Shown here piece by piece: positions 54,555 to 64,000 of a stretch of 64,000 nt of DNA. Position 1 is the stretch's first letter, and each line of letters opens with the position of its first letter. The notes beneath the pieces were generated by a model that ran no database searches, was not told the DNA's origin, and saw nothing but the letters and a program-made list of their open reading frames with translations. A program made the position numbers and the translations under genes. This stretch comes from Apostichopus japonicus (lineage: Eukaryota; Echinodermata; Holothuroidea; Aspidochirotida; Stichopodidae): assembly GCF_037975245.1 (NCBI RefSeq), contig NC_092571.1, forward strand, positions 16,363,917-16,427,916, read 5' to 3'.

Positions 54555-57500
54555 ATGGCCGCTCAAGAGACAAAGACAAAGGTAAAAACAATGTTTCCAT
54601 GATCAAGATTGTTCGAAGTCAAAGTAAAAGCACAACATTTCCACTCTCCAGACTTTTCCAGAAGTTCCCAAAGAAAGCTTGAAAATGGGATCCTTATAAT
54701 GGCCATTTAAAGAGATGGTAGCATGAGGATAAATAAAATAACAAGTGATGTAAACTTCACTGGTGGGTGGCTCTCTGTCAGGGTTCAACCAACACTTAGG
54801 TTTACCAGCTGGTGCCAATCAGAAATTGATATCTTTCCATCCAGCATTCAGTAATCGCCACAACCGAATCAGCGGGCAGAGAATTCTAGACGTTTCTACT
54901 TTATGAGTAAAATTACCCTGGACATTGAGAAATGGCGACCTGGACTAGACTTATTCTTGCTATTTCCATTAATGTAATCATGAAACACCCTGTCATAGTT
55001 CTCTCACTCATCATGAAAATCTCATAGCAACATACTTTTCTTTATGATGCAGGCAGCCAGTTTTCGTTTAGAGGGATTAACTGCAGCTGTATTCACTCCC
55101 TTTCATCAAAATGGGTGAGTCAAACCGGTGTAGAAAAGTATATGGAGTCTTCATGTCCAAAATGCTGCACACAGTCTATACAAACATTCTAGTTCAAGAT
55201 TCTCCCAAAGATGAAACAAAGTTTTGAAACTTGTTGTTTATTCCTTAGGTTGATAGACTTAAAATTTTAATATGCTTCATAAATTTTAATTGTATTTTGA
55301 AAACCGTGGCATGTCACTGCAGCATTTTAAACCCCCACCAAGTATTTGTCCTGATGAGGTATAAATTGAACAATTTCTAAAGGAAGGTTCCGAGAATGCT
55401 TTAATCTTTTATCAGCCAAGCACCAAGTCAATGACATCACTAATAGTTAGAAAACAAGTGTCATCTTATCTTATTATGCTGACATGCAAGATGTATAAAC
55501 GTTGCAACAAACCAGTTTGTGCTCCTTGTAGAGGATGGAATTTAGTACTCCTTTACCCCCACTTTACCCCCTCCCTCCTCAACTATTTCTACATGAAATA
55601 AATTCATTTTGATAGCAAAATAAATATTGTCTTTCTTTTTCAGTGACCTAAATCTTGATCCAATAAGTGCTTACATTGACTGCCTGGTGAAGGATGGTGT
55701 TAAGAACGCCTTCAGTAAGTACAAACTTTCGCATAATTTTAAGTAATTTATTTTGCGTTTTTGTCCTTCTCACCTTCAAAAAGTGTCAAAAGTGTTCCAT
55801 AACAGTAGTAGTTAATCGGAATGACAGGAATTATATTAACAGCTGGTTTCATGATTCTCACATTCAACTAGGTGTGGTAAGGCTAAACAGATGTGCTGTG
55901 AAAGTATTACAGTATGTTCCTAGATGAGTTGTTTAATTTCATTAATAAGGAAGTAAACAGAACATTGAAGATGGGCCATTAAATGTGAGCTTTTGATGAA
56001 TAAACTCAACAAACTATTAACAGGTATTTTTACCATTGCTTGGGTAAGAGTGTTGCATTTCATTTTTTTCCCCTTCTCAAATATTAAAAGTTTTTAATCA
56101 CTTTCAAACCCATTCTGTGTACTTGAACAGTTAATGGAACTAACGGCGAAGGCTGGTCACTGACGATGGCTGAAAGGAAGCAGGTCGCTGAACATTGGAA
56201 GAAGGTGAACAATGGCAGGTAGGAAGCAATTTACGGCTTAAAGGCATTGAAGACTCGCCCCAAACCGCGTGCAGCCATCTGAAAAACTTAACTTTCCGTT
56301 GCTTGCAAGTGAAGTTTTTTCGTGTCGCTACAAAATGCAGACAGTAATGAAACGTGATACCTTGTTATCTTTTATCTAGACCTGAGATGTCCATCACTGC
56401 TATGTACACTGCATTATTGGTATTGACCATAGCTGCATGTATTGACTGTGCACTAGTGTCTAATTACCAACGGTAGCAAGCTGTGTGTGTATTTTCTGGG
56501 ATCGATGGTGGTGTCAAACATTTTGTTACACCTCATTCGAAACTAGGCCAGATTACCGGCATGAGACGTTTTTTTGTGCACGAGTCTTCAATGCCTTTAA
56601 CGAAAAAAATGGAATTTAAACTGAGACGATTAAACACAATGTCCCATTTCTTTGTTCTTTCCCCTAAACTTACTTGATGTGTTACAAATTATTAAGAATT
56701 CTGAGGAAATTAATTCAGTTCATTTATCAAAAGTAATGTATGTCAAGTTTTACACATTTTATGGATTCTTTGTCCATTTTTTTCATTTTGTTGGACTATG
56801 TAGTATAATAATAAAAGTTCTCTCCCAAACTGTGCAAATCTGTTGGTATAGCATCCTTTGGTTGCCATATCTTGTATCTTGTTGCCATATCTGAAGGTCA
56901 ATTTTCCAGTTTTGGGGGTTAATTTTCACAGTCAGTGCACCTTCTTATAAGCTTCATTACACAAATTTCCTTTTCAAGTTATCTCTTTATAAGAGACAAA
57001 TTCAACAAAACAACAAACAAGAGATAATACAATAAAGGTTTATACAGATGGCAGTCACAAGAGAGATACATGACAAAACAGGACTGCAGAAAATAATACA
57101 AGGTTACAAAGATCGAGCAGTACTGACATTGTGGCAGCAGCACTACAGTAAGAGCTGGCAATTGGGACAGAGATTAACTATGGCAAGGTTTCCATTTATC
57201 TTAGCACAAAACTGACTTAGATTTGGAAGTAACGACTTTAGACTTTCCATTGAAATAGGTCATGCATCTAGATTTATTGACTTGATGTTTGTGATATCTT
57301 TTATTTACAGACTAAGTGCATTGGTCATTAATGTTGGTGCCAGTGCTGTGAGAGAATCCCAAGAATTGGTATGCTTGCATTCATTTTACATCTAGTCTAT
57401 AGAATACACAGTCGTGGGTTTTCAAATATACAACATATAATATAAATTGTTCACCACAGTGGTGCTTTCTGCACTTCTGTGCTTCTGGTATTGAACTTCT

Positions 57501-60500
57501 GCCACTTTCCCTTGGGACAGGACCACTTACACCTGGTGGGGTGGAGTAAGGAGTGGTAGGGCTGTTTTGCCTCTCGAGCAAAGAAGAGGGATATCGCAAC
57601 TTTAGAGGGCGCTTGAAGTTTTAACTCTCCAGCTCTCCATTGAACTACAATTATAAAGTGTTGATGCTTCCCATAAATATCAAGATGCATACATATATTG
57701 TGATTTTTCAGACATTTATTAATTTCCGACATTTTCGCGTTGGACAATGACACAGAAGAGCCACTTACATACCATGTCTTTAAACTATAAAGCTTGTCAT
57801 TGGCTTAATGATCAACAACTTCTATCAGAGTATTGCCCAAAACAAAATGTGTAGTTTTGTATTTTCATGTAATCTTAACCCTAAATATAAATACTTAACT
57901 TGTGGTTCTGATCCTGTTTATACCATCACCCTTCTCCTTACCTTCCCTTAACATTAAACTCTTTTAAAGTGACTTACTTACTTTGCATCCTCCTCACTGA
58001 TTAAAATATTTTTGCTTAATATTTTCTTTCAAATCATCTTAATGTTCTAATTTAATAACCACTTCATCCATTTTAGTTTTGCTTCTCATGGAAGGGTATT
58101 GAGGTGGGGTAGGGGGGGGGCAGGAGGACTTGATTTGGCCTTCCCTATCAGCTTGTCTGTGTTGCTGCTCAGTATGATATTCTATTGCACTAAAAATCGA
58201 AACCTTCCAAAAGTAGAGCTTCACCAGTTTCATGGGAGAAATGATATTTTTCTTGTATCTTGAAAACATTCAATTTACTCAAAACATCCTCAAGGTGGTG
58301 TTCAGAGAAGTGGAATGATTTTTTTGTCACAAGAATACACATGGGGGAAAATGTGGATGTCCTGTTTGTGACGATTAATGATTGGTGTTTTAACATTACA
58401 CACAGTTATTTTGTGTGCTCATTTACACTCTCTGGATTATTTGAAAAGTTTTGAGACATTTTTTACCTGCTTATATATTTAAGTCACATCGCATGCAGTG
58501 TTGCCATGGTAACTTGAATTTTTACAATTCACCCTTTTTCTGTACAGGCAGCACATGCTCAAAGCATAGGAATAGATGCTATATCTTGCACTCCACCGAC
58601 TGGCTACAAAGCAAAGAACTTTGGTGAGTAAATCATCCTCGAGCGTTCCTAACGATGTGTGGTCAGGTCGGTGTTTGGGGAGGAAGAGGAGAGGGGATGG
58701 GGCAGGGCTGGGTGTTGGAATCATAAACAACATCAGCTGTGTGAATTTTTTTTAACCCATTGTGCCAAATTTTATTCAATGGTCTGGAAATCATGGTTTC
58801 CTTTACATAGAGACTTGTAAGATCATCGCACTTGCTGTTCCCAGTCAGATCGGGTCAAAAAATTAGGACAGTAGTTTTGACTAGAATATCTCAGGTTTCT
58901 ATCCCAGACCAGTTGCTTTCAGGCTCTGGAAAAAAAACCCATCAAATTTGACAGACAAGTTGCATTTTTAAAGAAAAAGAGAGAACATGTAAAATTAGAA
59001 ATGCATAGAGATTCAATCTTGATAGAATTTCAAGAAAAAATATATATATATTTATTGCTTTCATTCAGCAAACTGAATTTGAAATAATCCCTCTTTTGAA
59101 AGCATTCTTGGTACAATGCAAGATTGCCCTCCAAATATTGTGATGTGTTTTGTTTGTTTTTTTGCATTCTTTGGCTTATATTTAGTCTATGTAAAGTTAA
59201 TGCTAGATACTTTAGTGTAAGTAACAACAGAAATGGATTTCATAAATCTATCTAAATCTATGTAAAATGTCTGACATCGCTGGCTGACTCACCTTAATCT
59301 GTTCCCACGGTAACTATAACAAATTATGAAGATAATGACAATGAGGGTATAGGATATTCCTCTCTGTCATTTCTTTACTCTCCCTCTTATTTTGACTCCA
59401 TTTTAACCCCCCCTCTCCCCCTCACCCATCACCCTGACACATGTGCTACTCATCCCCCCAATGACAGTCAGGACAACCCCCTCTCCCCCCAAAAAAAACC
59501 CCAACCAACCCCACTTTGATCCACTACTTCTTTCTTTTTCTTTATACAGACATTTTGGTTTGTGCTTTGAAGGAAATAGCCCAGAAAGCTCCAGAAACTC
59601 CTTTTTATTTTTATCATCTGTCAGTGACCAATGTCCCCGAGATCGGTGAGTGTCTGTCACTGGAGTCAGAATTCATTCTGTTTTAATCAGTATTCTGCAA
59701 CAATGGATCTCCATTAATGTGAAGTACATACAGCAGGAAAGGGCTGCTTGTGTGTTCTATCACGAACATGGACCGGCCTATGCTAGCCTCTTAAAGCATC
59801 TGTCGAAACTCAGGAAAGGCAAACTTTTTACAATCATATACTTCCCTTTTTTTCCCCTAAATTTTCATTCTCATATCAAATGTTGATCATGTCATTAACA
59901 AAAAAACGGGCAATTTTTGTCTCAAAGATTCAGATTCATTTCAAATCCTCTTTGAAATTCTAGAGGTTTACGGTGCGGTTAAATGCCCATAACTGCCAGT
60001 TATAATCAAAAAACAAAATCTGGCAGGGATTCTCTGTGACTTTTCTCTTTTCCAATTTTTATTTTATTTTGTGTTTTACATACCCTCTGGTAAAATAGTT
60101 GATGTTAATAATTGTTTATTATTCCTTTGAGTCTCAACTGTATTGTACTTGAACTCTCCCACTCCTTTTTCCTAGATTTTACCATAATAATAATAGTAGT
60201 AATATTTCATGTATATACTGGAATTTTTTTATATAGTTTATATGTCTCTTAAGCAACATATTTATAGCATTATCTGAATCCTGAAAAAAAATGTCCCTCT
60301 TTCAAGGTTCAATGGAAGTATTCTTGGACGCTCTGCAGAGGAACCCTATTCCTACTTTCTGTGGGATGAAGTTCTCGTCCTGCCGCCTCTACGAGTTGAA
60401 GAGATGCCTTCAGAGACCAGAGGGATACCAGATATGTTCAGGACATGATGAGGTAAAAACATGTTCTTTTTTTGTCCTTTTTATCAATGCAGTCTTCATT

Positions 60501-63316
60501 GTGTTGCAATATATTAACCTTCCCTACCAAACACACAGCATTGGCTCATCTGCTCCACAAAGAATCTTACTTTTCAACACAAAGTTTGAATATTTTTTTC
60601 TTTAAAAACATAATTTTCAATTATCTTGTCATAACTGCATTGCTTTTATATTTCTTGAATTAAGAAAGTGCTTGTCTTGAGTTAAATGTCTTTTGATGAG
60701 AGAAAAGACCACGATGGTGAAATTAAATCTGTGAGAGGGCGTGTGCACGAGTACAAGCAAATATGCTATAATACCAGTACACCAGAGTGCAAACAAATAT
60801 ATGCTAGAATATGAGTGCACAAGAGTATAAACAAAATAAGCTAGAATAGTAGGACACAAGAGTACAAACAAATATGCTAGAATAATAGGACACAAGAATA
60901 CAAACAAATATGCTAGAATACTAGGAGAACCAATTTTGCTAGAATACGAGTACATGAGAGTACAAACAAATATGCTAGAATATGAGTACACAAGAGTACA
61001 AACAAATATGCTAGAATAGTAGGACACAAGAGTACAAACAAATATGCTAGAATACTAGGACAACCAATTTTGCTAGAATACGAGTACATGAGAGTAAAAA
61101 CAAATATGCTAGAATATGAGTACACAAGAGTACAAACAAATATGCTAGAATAGTAGGACACAAGAGTACAAACAAATATGCTAGAATACTAGGACAAACA
61201 AATAGCTAGGATATGAGTGCACAAGAGTACAAACAAATATGCTAGAGTACTAGGACACGAGAGTACAAATAAATATTTTCATGTTTCATTGCCAATTTTC
61301 AGCATCTGCTAGCGGTGGTGGCTATCGGCAATTACTCATTCATTGGTGGGTAAGTAGAATGTAACTAAGACTAAAAGTTGAACCAGTTGGTTGAAAATGA
61401 TATGGGATAATCGTTGTAAGTTTTGTAAGTTCTTTTATCTGACTAGGGAAGGAACATATGTAATGGTTAAAATCGTCAAAGGGAAGGCAAGGGTCCAATG
61501 TTCACAACTTCACAACAGAACCAGCCAGAAGACAAGGGTCGGACCAATGACTTAACTGTAACATTTTTTGGAATAAATTTCAATTTTGATAATTGTAATA
61601 AATGGCAGGTTGATGGAATAAATCAGACAAATCTAAAATGAAGCTAATCAAACAAATCTAAAATGAAGGTAATCAAAGTTTTAAGAGAAAATGATAAAAT
61701 TTGGAAACCGCTGAGCAGAGGTTCTTTTACACGAGACTGTCTGATAGTTATGTTCTTGACGGAGTGAGGTCCTATATTTTAGGTTCAGCATTTCAGGCCC
61801 GGCCCTGAAAAATTTCTTGCTTTTGTCCCCAATATATAAATACAAATTTATACTTCTATTAATCTGGAACAGAAAGGTTTAAACCTAGCGTTGTGAATAA
61901 CTGAAGATTGATTTCAATTCTACCTTAAATCCCCCATGTTGTTCCTTTATATATTAAATATCGATAGAGAAAACAATTGCAAAAGATTTTCATTGAGATT
62001 AATATTCTTCTTCGGATTAAATAAAATACAACAATTCTTTTAAAACAAAATGCTTTAATCTGTCTATATTGAATTAATCCATACAGAACCGTCAACTTTC
62101 AGGCAAAGCTGTTTACGAAAGTAATGGAAGCTTATAAGAGAAAGGACCTTGAAGCTGCTGAAAAGCATTACGTAAGTACTTTTAACTAGGCTGAAGAGAG
62201 AGAAGTTACGAGTGATTGAGGTATCGGCCACCTTTCAGTCATTTGTCAGTTTTAAGAGCAAGAAAAAACTTTTCTCTGAATTCACATTAGGACTTTATCT
62301 TTGAAATCTTGTTTGTTGCACATAACAACACCCACAGAAATTGATCATATACTCCTAAAGGTTTTATAGTAATTTGTATACTGCTTAAAATCGTCAGAGG
62401 TCATTTGCGCCCAACAGAGGTCAAATTCTGAAAACCCAAAGGTTGAATGAGCTGTATACTTGGTATGTGGATTCTCCTCACTGAGTACTAAAAGCATGGT
62501 GTTTTTTATTTTGGAGGTCAAAGGTCTTTTAAAAGTCAGATGAGGTCAAAGTCTGATAACTCCAAAAGAAAAGCTTGAACTAATTTGCAAGTCGGTATGT
62601 GAGTCCAACTTATTGAGCACAATAATCTTGTGTTCAAGTTTTAAATATGAAATGTTCTCATATGTAACATGGCAAGGAATCTCTAACCCTGTTGGATCTC
62701 TCATTAGCCAATGCGAACAAGTAAAGAGAAATGCCTGATAAACTCAACATCTCAATAAGAAAATTTTTGCCAAATTAAGCTATTTAATATTTGGGTGGCC
62801 TCGGATTTTTCATGCCTGACATGTACAAACAGGGTCGTAATTTATTTTTTGGGTAATTTCAGCCAGAAATTGTTATTTCAAGAAGTATATTTATGTCAGA
62901 TGTGCTTGATTGTTATTCTCTCTATGTACACAGGATCAGTTTGTCATCAATTGCAGCATCCTGAAGAAACATGGTACGTAATTGTGTGCGATGTACACTG
63001 TAAATTAAGATAACGTAAAAGGAAAATTTGGGTATATATCTCCAGGTATTCCAAGTGTAAAATTACAAGGCAACGGGCCCTTTGTATAGAGAATGGGTGT
63101 GGGGATATATGCCTTCTGACCGGCTGTAGGCTGTAACATATAGGAATATGCTTTCCCTCTATTATAAGATATCTGAATATGTTTCCTCACTCTTCCTACA
63201 CTATATAGATATATATATATATCCCATTACTCTATCTGACCCTCTATTTGCAGTTTTTGGATATATTCTCTTACTATACTAGTAATATGTATGAATATAT
63301 GTCCCTCTACCTGTAT

Positions 63317-63359
<43 letters not shown>

Positions 63360-63582
63360 TGCCATTCTCCTAACTACTACAATGGACAAAAAACACCACG
63401 TCTGTAAAATTCTGCTCTTTATATCTATAGGTGACGGGGTACCCATTTGTAAAGCTATCATGAAGCTGAGTCACATGGACTTGGGCCCTTGTCGATCCCC
63501 TCTGATCAAACTGTCACCCGAGGAGGAAGAAGCACTGATGGTTGATCTGCAGCAGTCTGGGTTTTTGGATAGCGTTAAATAG
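54555..63582 (+). CDS. NPL: N-acetylneuraminate lyase family protein (DHDPS/NAL superfamily), 315 aa
   Basis: Twelve exons join in frame: 54555-54581, 55053-55114, 55644-55714, 56131-56218, 57311-57368, 58548-58623, 59550-59645, 60307-60452, 61303-61349, 62087-62171, 62934-62973, 63431-63582. They total 948 bases with a TAG stop, near the human NPL length (320 aa). Landmarks are LTAAVFTPFHQNGDLNL, INGTNGEGWSLTMAERKQVA, INVGASAVRESQELAAHAQS, the catalytic-tyrosine segment FYFYHLSV, the Schiff-base lysine in TFCGMKFSS and the SGHDE loop. Family role: reversible cleavage of sialic acid to pyruvate and N-acetylmannosamine by a class I aldolase mechanism, in the cytosol, as a homotetramer of TIM barrels. 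The Tyr and Lys are kept, but GTTGE has become GTNGE and the GSTYN motif is GGTVN, so substrate choice may differ. It is a good NPL paralog or ortholog; the exact substrate is uncertain. Confidence 0.92.
60735..61275. repeat. Minisatellite with 36-bp unit and 134-bp higher-order period
   Basis: Units contain AGAGTACAAACAAATATGCT followed by AGAATA and a variable GTAGGAC or TGAGTAC end. A variant with CCAATTTTGCTAGAATACG recurs 134 bp apart (60,931 and 61,065), which shows duplication of multi-unit blocks. The array lies in the intron between exons ending 60,452 and starting 61,303 and stops only about 30 bases before that acceptor. Confidence 0.92.
63316..63357. repeat. (AT)n microsatellite in the last NPL intron
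   Basis: About 40 bases of alternating A and T, roughly 75 bases before the acceptor of the final exon. Shorter TATA blocks lie at about 63,208-63,220. Confidence 0.9.
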
Positions 63583-63650
63583 CTTTGGCGGTTCACGTAA
63601 TGTTAACAGATGTAAGGTTCTCATTTTATTCATCTCACAGATTATTTCAA

Positions 63651-63668
63651 AATAAAAAATTAAATAAA
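63651..63668 (+). terminator. Polyadenylation signals of the NPL-like gene
   Basis: Two AATAAA hexamers (63,651-63,656 and 63,663-63,668) lie about 70-85 bases after the stop codon, giving a very short 3' UTR. Confidence 0.75.
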
Positions 63669-63669
63669 A

Positions 63670-64000
63670 CTGTTAGCAAACTGCTTATCCACTAGAGAGC
63701 CTGTGTAGGAGAATGTGTAAAAGTAAGTTGGCCTGACGTTTCGATCCTAGCAGGATCTTCTTCAAAGGCTAAATGACAAGCAACAGTAACAGAAGGGACA
63801 AAAACACGCACAGAATACAGACAGGTTTATGAGCATGGTGAACACAAAGAGATAGATGTAAGGGGATTGGTAGACTAGGGATGGAGAGAAGAAAGAAAGA
63901 AAGAAACCAACAGGGGAAGAGGAGAGGTATGAGATAAACAGTGGAGGGATATAGAGGAATTAAGGGAAGGGGGTAGGGAATAAACTGGAGAAGGACAAAG
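63670..64000. other. Downstream spacer with a repeat-like palindrome
   Basis: No gene is seen. At about 63,733-63,770 the sequence GACGTTTCGATCCTAGCAGG with ATCTTCTTCAAAGGC contains the inverted core GATCCTAGCAGGATC. This kind of ACGTTTCG...CTTCTTCAAAGGC word is common at ends of dispersed animal repeats. The remainder is purine-rich (GGGAGA, AAAGAAAG). Confidence 0.4.

Noticed and set aside
60629-61161. Minus-strand open frames with repeated SYSSIFVCTL-like words
   Set aside because: Shadow of the 36-bp minisatellite; no homology and opposite to the host gene.

Overview
The window is animal nuclear DNA: AT-rich, with spliced genes on both strands, GT-AG introns, microsatellites and DNA-transposon debris. 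My best guess is a marine invertebrate deuterostome, probably an echinoderm. The guess rests on an unsplit BUB1/BUBR1-type checkpoint gene, a sialic-acid lyase gene and a tandem pair of intronless orphan rhodopsin-like receptors. The sequence alone does not prove the species.

Layout. (1) About 511-17,165, plus strand: the last 21 coding exons of a mitotic-checkpoint kinase. All exon phases join into one open frame ending at 16,861, and the 5' exons lie before the window. It carries BUBR1-type parts (BUBR1-like TPR, ABBA and KEN motifs, GLEBS, an LSPIIE PP2A-B56 site) and BUB1-type parts (the CD1 MAD1-binding motif and a catalytically complete kinase), so it looks like an unduplicated MADBUB gene. 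(2) 17,170-23,500: non-coding, holding a nested pair of hAT-type elements with clean 8-bp target duplications. (3) 23,508-31,176, minus strand: two single-exon class A GPCR paralogs about 5.2 kb apart. (4) 31,177-39,443: non-coding, with long ATC-type and TA-type simple repeats. (5) 39,444-50,972, minus strand: a complete 11-exon LPCAT3/MBOAT5-type lysophospholipid acyltransferase of 469 aa. (6) 50,973-54,554: the spacer between two divergent genes, holding another hAT element and a foldback element. (7) 54,555-63,582, plus strand: a complete 12-exon N-acetylneuraminate-lyase family gene of 315 aa, with unusual residues in the substrate pocket and a minisatellite in an intron.

The genes do not form a functional cluster. 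They are a checkpoint kinase, orphan receptors, a membrane phospholipid-remodelling enzyme and a sialic-acid catabolic enzyme. The best leads are the BUB1/BUBR1 mosaic and its two local duplications (a 44-bp tandem repeat that copies a splice donor, and a dead copy of the glycine-loop exon start), the NPL-like active-site changes, the atypical GPCR pair, and the well-bounded mobile elements.
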